In this document: one piece after another, positions 1-10,555 of the stretch
How positions within the stretch are numbered: position 1 is the stretch's first letter
Layout: every line of letters starts with the position of its first letter
NCBI GenBank assembly: GCA_016584305.1
Contig: JACEEZ010011921.1
Coordinates: 40,520-104,519, forward strand
Reading direction: 5' to 3'
Length of the DNA: 64,000 nt
From: Chionoecetes opilio
Taxonomy: Eukaryota; Arthropoda; Malacostraca; Decapoda; Majidae
Translations under genes and position numbers: made by a program
Notes under the pieces: model-generated
Databases searched by the model: none
Seen by the model: only the letters and a program-made list of their open reading frames with translations
Told to the model about the DNA's origin: nothing

Positions 1-359
1 GGGGGCTCCGGCAGCGATGCTGGTCACCAGTCACTCCTCATAAAATAATTGTGTAAAATGCTTCACAATGATTAATTAATTTTTAAAATAGCTATAGCAA
101 GTTATAATGCAGCAAATACATTAATTAATGCATATGCAGCGAATTAACAGCAGTAGTAGCGTTGTTTCTTTGATCCTTCACTGTTGGTGGAACAGCCCGT
201 GTGAGGCCTTGACACTTTCAGCTGGTATTCTTGTGGAGAAACCTGTTTTTTTCCGCAACACCGTTTTATATACGTTGAACATATTGTTGCATTAAGATGT
301 GTAGGATGGAGCACACAGCGCAATATTCACATATTCGAATACGTATAGGATTGTGGATT
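1..359. other. Unassigned non-coding sequence
   Basis: AT-rich sequence with no supportable gene, repeat unit or RNA. It borders the TIR transposon that starts near 360. Confidence 0.5.
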
Positions 360-1044
360 TAAGCTTGTAGTCGTCCAGACCATTTCATCATTCCTGATTT
401 AATGCTGTCAGAATATAGTCCTTATCGAGTATATCAACAATATGTGGTCAGTTTTTGCATCCAGTCACCCGTTTTTAAATAATCTGCAATCAAAATCTGT
501 AAATTCCCCGAGCTTCCAAAACGCTCCTCACGACTTGCAGACGACGCACCACGGCTCGGTTACGTCAACTGAGGTGGCCTCCCAACCCCTTGGTAATACA
601 AATACACAAATTACACAAATAATAAAAAATTATAAATAAATATAGTACTTGAAAATTGTTGGGTATTTTCGATTTTTCTTTTTTCTTTTTCGGTATGGCA
701 TATAGTAGTTGCATCCTTTATGGGTGCAGCATAAAAGCTGTGCCTTTCCATAGAGCTTATCACCCATTTCCGACCTATACGGCCACGATAAATGTGTGGA
801 GAAGGTGGTGCGCCGGGGGAGAGGCAAGCTGTGTGATGCAGATTGTCGCCCTCAGGTGACGGCATCAGCAAGTTTCGCGCCACGGCTGGAACGGGCCTAA
901 TGTTTTTCCCGCGCTTTTTGCAAAAGTCATGTTTTTAGGGAAATAAGGCTTGGAATTTTTTTAATTTTTTTATTAGGTATTTTGAATGCACATCATTCAA
1001 CATAATTATGCAAAGAAAGAATGGGTCTGGATGATTAATTTAAG
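360..1044 (-). mobile_element. Non-autonomous TIR DNA transposon, family T1 (short copy)
   Basis: The left end carries TAGTCGTCCAGACC and the right end its inverted partner GGTCTGGATGATTAATTTAA. Both ends and their inner flanks match, in reverse complement, the element at 13286-14384. For example 373-540 pairs with 14210-14370 and 900-1040 pairs with 13295-13420. The middle differs and has no transposase, so this is an internally rearranged derivative. The short ORFs here (442-639, 656-859) are treated as chance. No clean target duplication was found. The family is seen directly; the superfamily is not resolved. Confidence 0.75.
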
Positions 1045-1219
1045 ATTTAAGCTAACGGTTAAAATGCATAGTGGAATATGCTTAGTTTAAGTCAGTTTTT
1101 TCTGCTTCCACAGATAATTATTTCCTTATTTGCACTTGAACTTGTTATTAATGATTTTTCTAATGCTTAGCAGATTTTCATGTCTCGCTCTCTACTGGGC
1201 TGCTTACAAATATTGTCTA

Positions 1220-1991
1220 CTAGCCGCAAAGCCGCCCTCCGGGCGGACTTTTTGGCTAGCTCCTGCGGAGGGCTATTGGTGGGCCTTCGGCCCACCACCT
1301 GTGTTTGGTGGGCCTTCGGCCCACCAAACATGGACTCTCCAGATAGCCCCTTTTAACTTTCCTGAAATCATGGATGTAGAAATGTATGTATTCCTCCCAC
1401 CCATTCACTCACCCATTACCCATCACCCCCCACCCATTCACTCACCCATTACCCATCACCCCCCACCCATTCACTCACCCATTACCCATCACCCCCCACC
1501 CATTCACTCACCCATTACCCATCACCACACACCCATTCATTCACCCATTACCCATCACCCCCCACCCATTCACTCACTCATTACCCATTACCCCCCACCC
1601 ATTCACTCACCCATTACCCATCACCACACACCCATTCACTCACCCATTACCCATCACCCCCACCTATTCCCTCACCCATCACCCATCACCCCCAACCCAT
1701 CACCCCCCACCCATTCACTCACCCATCACCCCACACCCATTACCCATCACCCCACCCATTCACTCACCCATTACCCATCACCCTACATCAAGGCTTCCTC
1801 AATTCTCGCAACCCACTTTTGTTTTCACAATTCTCGCTAATAGGCTGCTAAAAAAAAAAAAAAAAAAGTGATCGGATCATCTCATAAGTGGGCTTATGAC
1901 CTTCCCCTGGTCGACCCGATTCCAAAAATGTGCCATATGAGGTGTTTGCGCCACGGGGGGCGGAACCTATACCACACACACACACACACAC

Positions 1992-2022
<31 letters not shown>

Positions 2023-2039
2023 CACTTTCGCTTATATTA
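1220..2039 (-). mobile_element. Non-autonomous Helitron, copy H1
   Basis: Read on the minus strand, the 3' end is a GC-rich hairpin (arms CCGCCC/GGGCGG) followed by TTTGCGG and the terminal CTAG, next to a T at 1219. That is the canonical Helitron 3' end (hairpin plus CTRR, insertion at A/T). The 5' side has an (AC)n(AGAC)n tract and AAGCGAAAGTGTG near 2022-2034. The exact 5' end is blurred by the adjoining TA repeat. Inside are two further hairpins around GGGCCTTCGGCCC, a 32-bp minisatellite and an A-rich tract at 1849-1867. No Rep/helicase ORF is present, so it would depend on an autonomous Helitron. ORFs across it are translations of simple repeat. Confidence 0.85.
1397..1780. repeat. 32-bp minisatellite inside Helitron H1
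   Basis: About ten tandem copies of a pyrimidine-rich unit with core CACCCATTCACTCACCCATT plus ACCCATCACCCC. The same unit occurs in every Helitron copy in the window with different copy numbers. Confidence 0.95.
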
Positions 2040-2040
2040 T

Positions 2041-2109
<69 letters not shown>

Positions 2110-2202
2110 TTATATATCTATATATATATACATATATATCATATATATGTATATATATTTATATATCTATATATATACATATATATCATATATATGTATA
2201 TA
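2036..2202. repeat. (TA)n microsatellite with ATATATC/GTATAT variants
   Basis: Almost pure alternating TA between the 5' end of Helitron H1 and the 3' end of H2. Confidence 0.95.
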
Positions 2203-2760
2203 CTAGCCGCAAAGCCGCCCTCCGGGCGGACTTTTTGGCTAGCTCCTGCGGAGGGCTATTGGTGGTGGGCCTTCGGCCCACCACCTGTGTTTGGTGGGCC
2301 TTCGGCCCACCAAACACGGACTCTCCAGATAGCCCCTTCTAACTTTCCTGAAATCATGGATGTAGAAATGTATGTATTACCCCCACCCATTCACTCACCC
2401 ATTACCCATCACCCCCCACCCATTCACTCACCCATTACCCATCACCCCCCACCTATTCCCTCACCCATCACCCATCACCCCCAACCCATCACCCCTCACC
2501 CATTCACTCACCCATCACCCCACACCCATTACCCATCACCCCACCCATTCACTCACCCATTACCCATCACCCTACATCAAGGTTTCCTCAATTCTCGCAA
2601 CCCACTTTTTTTTCGCAATTATCACTAATAGGCTGCTAAAAAAAAAAAAAAAAGTGATCGGATCATCTCATAATTGGGCTTAAAACCTTCCCCTGGTCAA
2701 CCCGGTTCCAAAAATGTGCCATATGAGGTGATTGCGCCACGGGGGGCGGAACCTATACCA

Positions 2761-2856
<96 letters not shown>

Positions 2857-3217
2857 GACAGACAGACAGACACTTTCGCTTATATTTACCATTACCCATC
2901 ACCCCCCACCTATTCCCTCACCCATCACCCATCACCCCCAACCCATCACCCCCCACCCATTCACTCACCCATCACCCCACACCCATTACCCATCACCCCA
3001 CCCATTCACTCACCCATTACCCATCACCCTACATCAAGGTTTCCTCAATTCTCGCAACCCACTTTTTTTTCGCAATTATCGCTAATAGGCTGCTAAAAAA
3101 AAAAAAAAAGTGATCGGATCATCTCATAATTGGGCTTAAAACCTTCCCCTAGTCAACCCGGTTCCAAAAATGTGCCATATGAGGTGATTGCGCCACGGGG
3201 GGGCGGAACCTATACCA

Positions 3218-3277
<60 letters not shown>

Positions 3278-4049
3278 GACAGACACACTTTCGCTTATAT
3301 TTACCATTACCCATCACCCCCCACCTATTCCCTCACCATCACCCATCACCCCCAAACCATCACCCCCCACCCATTCACTCACCCATCACCCCACACCCAT
3401 TACCCATCACCCCACCCATTCACTCACCCATTACCATCACCTACATCAAGTTTCCTCAATTCTCGCAACCCACTTTTTTTTCGCAATTATCGCAATAGGC
3501 TGCTAAAAAAAAAAAAAAGTGATCGGATCATCTCATAATTGGGCTTAAAACCTTCCCCTGGTCAACCCGGGTTCCAAAAATGTGCCATGAGGTGATGCGC
3601 CAAAGGGGGGGCGGAACCTATACCAGACACCACACACACGACACACACACACACACACACCACACACACACACACACCACACACACACAGACAGACAGAC
3701 AGACACACACTTTCGCTATATTTACCATTACCCATCACCCCCCACTTATTCCCTCACCCATCACCCATCACCCCCAAACCATCACCCCCACCCATTCACT
3801 CACCCATCCACCCACACCATTACCATCACCCCACCCTTCACTCACCCATTACCCATCACCCTACATCAAGGTTTCCTCAATTCTCGCAACCCACTTTTTT
3901 TTCGCAATTATCGCTAATAGGCTGCTAAAAAAAAAAAAAAAAGTGATCGGATCATCTCATAATTGGGCTTAAAACCTTCCCCTGGTCAACCACGTTCCAA
4001 AAATGTGCCATATGAGGTGATTGCGCCACGGGGGGCGGAACCTATACCA

Positions 4050-4133
<84 letters not shown>

Positions 4134-4495
4134 GACAGACAGACACACACTTTCGCTTATATTTACCATTACCCATCACCCCCCTCCTATTCCCTCACCC
4201 ATCACCCATCACCCCCAACCCATCACCCCCCACCCATTCACTCACCCATCACCCCACACCCATTACCCATCACCCCACCCATTCACTCACCCATTACCCA
4301 TCACCCTACATCAAGGTTTCCTCAATTCTCGCAACCCACTTTTTTTTTCACAAATATCGCTAATAGGCTGCTAAAAAAAAGAAAAAAAAAAGTGATCGAA
4401 TCATCTCATAAGTGGGCTTATGACCTTCCCCTGGTCAACCCGGTTCCAAAAATGTGCCATATGAGGTGATTGCGCCACGGGGGGCGGAACCTATA

Positions 4496-4568
<73 letters not shown>

Positions 4569-4592
4569 CACTTTCGCTTATATTATTATAGA
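2203..4592 (-). mobile_element. Helitron H2 with tandemly amplified 5' portion
   Basis: The minus-strand 3' terminus CTAG lies at 2203-2206 next to A at 2202. The minus-strand 5' terminus begins TCTATAATAATATAAGCG at 4592, preceded by A, so both Helitron boundary rules (A|TC and CTAG|T) hold. The 3' hairpins and minisatellite are at 2206-2570. The 5' part, consisting of minisatellite remnant, A-tract, conserved GATCGGATCATCTCATAA block and (CA)n(GACA)n, is repeated five times in direct order. No coding capacity is present. Confidence 0.85.
2450..4592 (-). repeat. Head-to-tail array of ~420-bp Helitron 5' units
   Basis: Successive copies of the landmark ACTTTCGCTTATAT fall near 2871, 3288, 3709, 4149 and 4570, giving a period of about 415-440 bp. 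Each unit begins with ACCTATTCCCTCACCC and runs through an A-tract and a (CA)n tract of variable length. The unit at about 3300-3720 has many single-base losses compared with its neighbours. The copies are very similar, which suggests recent duplication or local homogenisation. Confidence 0.85.
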
Positions 4593-4748
4593 TAGAGTGG
4601 TGTGGATTTTTCCTTCCGTACATTTTCATGGTGGAACCTATCTGTAGCTCCCGTGTAGACATTCATGACATGGTATCATGCTTCTTTCCATTATTCCTAG
4701 ATTAAAATATCTTTCACTTCTTTCACTTTCACTTTTGAGAGACTTCTT

Positions 4749-5110
4749 ATCTTTTTTTTTTCTTTTTCTTTTTTTTTTTATTTTATTTGTGCCTATAGCG
4801 CCTGTAGGCAGTGGTGATCCAGGGCTCGGATGATAGGCTCTGGAGGTTCACTTAAGGGGTGTGTGATGGTTGGTCCTCGCCCGTGGTGGCGCAGGCAGGA
4901 TTTTTATAGTGACGCCTGTGATTAGAGGCTCATGCCGCCTCCCTGTGTCCTCCGATGCACTCGCAATCGAAGGTAGAGTTGATGGGCAGGGTATGTGGGT
5001 GTTCTTAGGCCACTCGACGGTGCAGAAAGGTTTTGGTTTTCTTCGGGGATCGAACTCGGGTCACCGAGAACGCCAGTCGGAGACGCTAACCACTCCGCTA
5101 CCGCCTCCCC
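4749..5110 (-). mobile_element. tRNA-derived SINE, family B
   Basis: On the minus strand the head reads GGGGAGGCGGTAGCGGAGTG with a box A-like TAGCGGAGTGG and a box B-like GAGTTCGATCCC. A conserved body (CGCCACCACGGGCGAGGACC) follows, then the terminal GCCTACAGGCGCTATAGGC and an A-rich tail (T-rich on + at 4749-4789). Related copies lie at 26151-26545, 30290-30735 and 48215-48580. It has no coding role; transposition would need a LINE reverse transcriptase. Confidence 0.8.
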
Positions 5111-5944
5111 ATCTGATAAATTGAAGATGTTTCTATAATTCATCTTTCGCATAACTTAAAGTAGTTTCCCAGCCCATTTTCTTTTGGAAATTTGTCTTTA
5201 TATACTCTGGAACACATTTATTGAAACCATTTTTTGTGTGCAAATCATACTTAAGGGTCTGCTCCTTTGTTCTGGCTGACAACATTTTAAAACTTCCTCT
5301 TTTCAGCTATGCTGTCCACTATATCTAATCGCTTGTGTTTTTTTTCTTTTTGTCTGCCAATAGCAAAATGTTTGTAGATCGCATATGCAATTTCCTTGGG
5401 CTTAGTTTTTAAACATTTCTTATCAATCAGTTCAGTAATTAAATAACATTCATGTGTTTTATGTCATCGCCAAGAAGCTGAAGCTGCAAATTACATTCAG
5501 ATTCATTTCATCTCACGTTTCCATTGGTAGTTTGCATTTTGTTTTTAAATTTATTCGCTTTTCGCATTAAACTTTGTTCATCGAGATTCCTCCTATCAGG
5601 ATACTGTTAAAATACAATGAATACTCGACAACAGTCCTTCTTTATGTGTTGGACTGTGATTTGTTTTCTATACTGATGGAAGGGATGAAGCAGTGAGAGG
5701 AACAGCAACAGTACCCAGTTAAGCTTCCTTCATATCACCAGCATTCCTTGCAGGTCTTTTTAAATCCTCTTCTTCACTCTATGAATATTTTGTCTTCGAA
5801 CTTTACCTGATTTTTCTAAGTAGGTCTCATAACTTGAGGGAAATATTGTTACCATTGCCATGACTCACTAGTCTTCAAAACCACACAAATAGTGCTCAGG
5901 TCAAAAACTGTATAATGATAGTATTGTTGATATAACCACCGCTG
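5111..5944. other. Unassigned non-coding sequence
   Basis: AT-rich sequence with no long ORF, repeat or RNA structure I can support. Confidence 0.5.
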
Positions 5945-5980
<36 letters not shown>

Positions 5981-6037
5981 GCGTGTGCGTACTCGTGCGT
6001 GTGTGTGTGTGTGTGCGCGAGCGCGTGCGTGCGTGCG
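5945..6037. repeat. (GT)n/(GC)n microsatellite
   Basis: Alternating GT with GTGC variants. It abuts the tail of the SINE-C copy, whose other copies also end in CA/GT tracts. Confidence 0.9.
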
Positions 6038-6333
6038 TTTTCATCTAGTTGTATTAATCAACTTATATTTTACAGGGCCTGAGCTACACTCGTATGGTCC
6101 CCGTCTCCATAGCTACATTCTTAATGTGCTTCCTTAATGTTTAGTGTAGGCCGAAGCCACCACCCCGGCAGGTGGGACACAAACCCCCGGCTAACACCCG
6201 GTCCCATTCAATGCTGGGTGGACATGGACTCGGGTTTTAAGGAGACCGGAGACCGCCCGTTTTTCTCCGCTTCGACCGGGGATCGAACATGGAACCTCTC
6301 GGTTTTGAACTGAGCGTGCTAAACACTACACCT
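6038..6333 (-). mobile_element. tRNA-Val-derived SINE, family C
   Basis: On the minus strand it starts with GGTGTAGTGTTTAGCACG (box A region) and has a box B-like TGTTCGATCC. It ends in AGGCCCTGTAAAATAT and AACTAGATGAA. Compared with the copy at 44903-45180 the anticodon loop is mutated (TTCAAAA), so this is not a functional tRNA. Confidence 0.8.
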
Positions 6334-6411
6334 GTATGTATATATATATATATATATATGTGTGTGGGTGTGTGGGTGGGTGTGGGTGGTTGTGTGTGTG
6401 TGTGTGTGTGT

Positions 6412-7168
6412 TTTACATCACAAAGAACTGGCCAAGGGCACAACAAAAATGGGTAACACAAAGCCCGCTTAGTTGCCAGTCCCTTATAAAGAAGACAGTA
6501 AGAGAACAAAATAAAAAAGAGTGGTGAGCCAATTTAGTTCGGGAGGTGTCTTGTTACTCCTCTTTTGAAAAGATTCAAGTCATAGGAAAGTGGAAAAATA
6601 GAAACAGGAAGAGAGTTCCAGAGTTTACCAGTGAAAGGGATGAAAGAGTAAAGATACTGATTAACTCTTGCATTAGGAAGATGGACAGAATAGGGATGAG
6701 AATGAGTAGAAAGTCTTGTGCAATGCAAGTTAGCAAGTTCAGAAGAGCAGTGAGCATGAACATAACGGTAGAAGAGAGCAAGAGAAGCAACATTGCGGCG
6801 GTGATTTAAAGATTGAAGACAGTCAGTCAGAGGAGAGGAGTTGATGAGACAAAAAGCTTTTGACTCAACCCTGTTTAGGAGAGCTGTATGAGTGGATTCT
6901 CCCCGAACATGTGAGACATACTCCATACATGGGCGGATAAGGCCCCTGTAGAGAGCAAGCAATTGGGAGGGAGAAAAAAAAGGACGCAGACGCCACAGGA
7001 CACCTAACTTCTTAGAAGCTGTTTTAGCAAGAGTTGAGATGTGAGATTTCCAGTTCAGATTTTTAGTAAAGGATAGTCCTAGAATGTTCATTGTAGAAGA
7101 AGCAGACAGTTGAGTGTCATTGAAGAAGAGGGGATAGTTATCTGGTAGGTTTTGTCGAGTAGATAGGT
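6412..7168 (-). pseudogene. 5'-truncated LINE (family L), reverse transcriptase C-terminus
   Basis: The minus-strand frame at 7091-6534 (185 residues) encodes the end of a non-LTR retrotransposon reverse transcriptase, with the landmarks NLNWKSHI, LYRGLIRPCMEY and LWNSLP. The stop and 3' UTR are followed by ATGTAAAA and a CA tract. The upstream catalytic part is missing: similarity to the fuller copies at 20163-25579 and 39330-42671 stops near 7168. About eight residues present in those copies (around the CMPPP segment) are absent. Both sides abut (GT)n repeats. It is a dead-on-arrival copy of the kind expected from incomplete target-primed reverse transcription. The clade (jockey-like) is inferred from memory of the family. 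Confidence 0.85.
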
Positions 7169-7203
7169 GTGTATGTGTGTGTGAGTGTGAGTGTGAGTGT
7201 GTT

Positions 7204-7568
7204 CACCCGTGGTATTGTCTACACGAGCTGGGCTCGTGATTGCCAGTTTTATCCGGAAAGAGCTTGAAGGTCGAAGTGGCCAATAATAATGCTGGGACCT
7301 CACACACCACACACACCCCTTGCTCAAGGGGGAGAGCTCGCTCAAGGGGACCGGTCAGGGTGGCATGGTTGGTAGAGTCGTGAGCTTGCGTGCAAAGTCC
7401 CTGCATTCGGTCAGCGGTTCGAGTTCACCAAGTTCGTCCTGGCGTGGTGACGCTTTGTATAGTCAATAACCGTGTAGTTGGTACTTGCAAAGTGTCTAGA
7501 TAGGATCAAAGTATCTTATCTTATTGCTCAAGGGGGAGGGCCTGCACATGTCATTGAAAAATCCCCGG
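7204..7568 (-). mobile_element. SINE, family D, split by a SINE-A insertion
   Basis: The part 7204-7350 matches the minus-strand body of the element at 53213-53455 (landmarks GAGCAAGGGG, GTGTGTG, AAGCTC, ACGAGC). The part 7526-7568 continues it (CATTGAAAAATCCC). The tail leads into a GT/GAGTGT tract at 7168-7203. The tRNA-like head is missing. Confidence 0.65.
7351..7525 (+). mobile_element. tRNA-derived SINE, family A
   Basis: The head GGTCAGGGTGGCATGGTTGG is followed by box B GGTTCGAGTTC, the body GACGCTTTGTATAGTCAATA and a (TCTTA)n-type tail. It sits inside SINE-D between direct repeats GCTCAAGGGGA (7340-7350) and GCTCAAGGGGGA (7526-7537), read as the target duplication. Other copies are at 10088-10260, 10310-10476 and 37922-38109. 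Confidence 0.88.
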
Positions 7569-7584
7569 GAGTGTGTGTGTGCAT

Positions 7585-7904
7585 GTATTCATCTAGTTGT
7601 ATTTTACAGGGCCTCAGATACACTCGTATAGCCCCTTCTCCATTGCTACAATTTATCATTCATCCTTAGTTCTTGGTGTTTGCCGAAACCATCACCCGGG
7701 AAGCGGGTCACAAACCCCCGTCTAACACCCGGTACCCATTCACTGCTGGGTGGACAGGGGCTCGGGCTTTTAGGAAACAGCCCATATAATATATATTATA
7801 TGGGCTGATGATAGCGGAGATAATATATCTCCGCTCCGCCCGGGGGTCGAAACCGGGACTTCTCGGTTGTGAACCGAGCGTGCTACCACTACACTACGGT
7901 GTAC

Positions 7905-7906
<2 letters not shown>
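7585..7906 (-). mobile_element. tRNA-Val-derived SINE, family C, with a palindromic insert
   Basis: The minus-strand head contains GTAGTGTAGTGGTAGCACGC, the anticodon stem-loop CTCGGTTCACAACCGAG (loop centre CAC, a valine anticodon) and box B GGTTTCGACCC. It ends in AGGCCCTGTAAAATACAACT. A perfect 30-bp palindrome at 7778-7807 and a second hairpin at 7813-7835 (10-bp arms, 3-nt loop) occupy a site where the other copies have ordinary sequence. Confidence 0.85.
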
Positions 7907-7951
<45 letters not shown>

Positions 7952-7995
7952 CGCGTGCACGCGTGCGCGTGCGCGCGTGTACGTGCGTGCGTGTG
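7907..7995. repeat. (GT)n followed by GC/CG-rich alternating purine-pyrimidine tract
   Basis: About 18 GT units pass into GCGCGCGCGCGTGCACGCGT, a strictly alternating purine-pyrimidine run. Confidence 0.9.
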
Positions 7996-8713
<718 letters not shown>

Positions 8714-10031
8714 TTTGGTTTCAGGCAGGGAAGGTCAGCTGCAGACCTGCTCCTCCTTCAGTCTGCTTCCTGGAACCACTCGCTGGATAGAGGAATGAAC
8801 ACCTTTGTCGTGGCTTTGGACATCGCCGGAGCCTTTGACAGGGTGTGGCACCGAGGTCTCGCTGCCAAGTTGAGGAGCCTGGGAGTGCGCGGCGCCCTAC
8901 TGCAGCTCATCCAGGACTACCTCCAAGACAGGACCTTACGGGTGGTGATCAACGGCAACACTTCCAGCCAGCAACCCATCCACGCCAGCGTCCCGCAGGG
9001 CAGCGTACTCGGGCCTCTTCTGTGGAATGTCTATTTCAATGACATTCTGCAGCTCATTCCTGAGGCCCAGGACTACGCTGATGACTGCACCCTTGCCTTC
9101 CCTGTGACAGACGTGACTGGCAGGACACGGTGTGCCGCATCAATCTGGCATTGGACAACATCGTCACCTGGAGTAGTCGATGGCAGGTCAGCCTGGCCCC
9201 TGACAAAACCCAGGCTCTGCTTATCTCCCACAGGCAAGACATCACCAACCTGCCTGCACCGGACATACGGCTTGAGGGCAGATCACTCCCCCTTCAGAGA
9301 TCCATCTCCATCCTTGGGGTGGAGTCTGACGCGGGACTGACCTTCACCAGTCATGCCAGGAGAGTAGCTAAAAACTCGGCCTGGAGACCCAGCTGTGTCC
9401 GGCGCATCTCCCACCTTCTAGATGCCAAGGGGATTGAGGTTCTGTACAAGGCTCAGGTACGTCCCCTAATGGAATACTCCCCCCTAGCATGGTCTTCCTG
9501 CCCGCCCTCTTACCTGGCCACACTAGACCGCGTCCAGAGAAGAGCCCAGCGACTGGTTAGCGATAAACGTCCCCACCACGCGCCTGACTCCTTCCAACCC
9601 CTCCAGGAGCGCAGGGATGTGGCAGGTTTATGTGTCATGCACAAGGCACTAAATCTCCACACGCCCCACCTGGCAGCCATCAAGCTGCCCAGGCCCCTGC
9701 CGCCCCTTCACTCCACCCGTGTCGCCCCACACAGACAGGAGCAAGTGACTGTGCCCTTCTCCAGGACAGAGCACCACCTACGTTCCTTCTTACCCCGCTA
9801 CGGCCGTCTGTGGAACCAGTTAGTTCACCAAACTGACCTCCACCACCACGCCTCGCTACAAGACTTTAAGCGGGGGGTGAACAGCTGAGCTGGTTGATGG
9901 CCTAAATGATTATTAAATATAAAATTTCTTTTTTATATTATATGTAGCTATAGATAGCTCTAGTGTAAAACCTAGAGCTTTAGCTCTAATAACACCAAAT
10001 GTACTAAGTTTAAATAAAAAAATAAATAAAA

Positions 10032-10032
<1 letters not shown>
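8714..10032 (+). pseudogene. GC-rich LINE relic: reverse transcriptase palm to C-terminus
   Basis: Starts at the FGFRQGRS motif. It continues through the palm motif ALDIAGAFDRVW, the PQGSVLGPLL motif and the catalytic YADD box (about 9074-9085), then shifts frame between 9110 and 9130. The second frame (to 9888) holds the thumb and C-terminal region, including YKAQVRPLMEYSPLAWSSC. A 3' UTR with an A-rich tail (AAATAAAAAAATAAATAAAA) ends near 10032. The product would have reverse-transcribed its own RNA at nicked chromosomal DNA. The 5' half (endonuclease and fingers) is missing, replaced by the (GA)n tract. GC content is clearly above the neighbouring AT-rich LINEs, so this is a separate family. 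The jockey-like assignment is inference. Confidence 0.85.
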
Positions 10033-10087
<55 letters not shown>

Positions 10088-10093
<6 letters not shown>

Positions 10094-10259
10094 AAGATAC
10101 TTTGATCCTATCTAGACACTTTGCAAGTACCAACTACAAGGTTATTGACTATACAAAGCGCCACCACGCCAGGACGAACTTGGTGGACTCGAACCGCTGA
10201 CCGAACGCAGGGACTCTACACGCAAGCTCACGACTCTACCAACCGAGCCACCCTGACGG

Positions 10260-10260
<1 letters not shown>
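10088..10260 (-). mobile_element. tRNA-derived SINE, family A
   Basis: Minus-strand SINE-A with box B GGTTCGAGTCC, body landmark CTTTGTATAGTCAATAACC and a short ATCTTATC tail next to (GA)n. Confidence 0.88.
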
Positions 10261-10309
<49 letters not shown>

Positions 10310-10314
<5 letters not shown>

Positions 10315-10476
10315 ACTTTGATCCTGTCTAAACACTTTGCAAGTACCAACTACAAGGTTATTGACTATACAAAGCGCCACCACGCCAGGACGAACTTGGT
10401 GGACTCGAACCGCTGACCAAATGCAGGGACTCTACACGCAAGCTCACGACTCTACCAACCGAGCCACCCTGACGGT
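10310..10476 (-). mobile_element. tRNA-derived SINE, family A (tandem partner)
   Basis: Nearly identical to the copy at 10088-10260 over its full length, with the tail shortened to AGTATCTT. The two copies differ at only a few positions by eye. Confidence 0.88.

Positions 10477-10552
<76 letters not shown>

Positions 10553-10555
<3 letters not shown>

Larger units (their letters stand above)
10033..10552. repeat. Alternating (GA)n / SINE-A composite block
   Basis: Three (GA)n tracts (10033-10087, 10262-10310, 10478-10552) alternate with two nearly identical minus-strand SINE-A copies. Because the two SINEs are in the same orientation and share most substitutions, a local tandem duplication of a SINE plus (GA)n unit is likelier than two independent insertions. 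Confidence 0.85.

Noticed and set aside
1397..1780. CRISPR-like appearance of regularly repeated 32-bp units
   Set aside because: The units are directly adjacent with no unique spacers, there are no cas genes, and the sequence is eukaryotic.
1386..1871. Long ORFs rich in His/Pro/Thr across 1.1-4.7 kb and 61.5-64 kb
   Set aside because: They are translations of the Helitron minisatellite and (CA)n tracts and occur in several frames at once.
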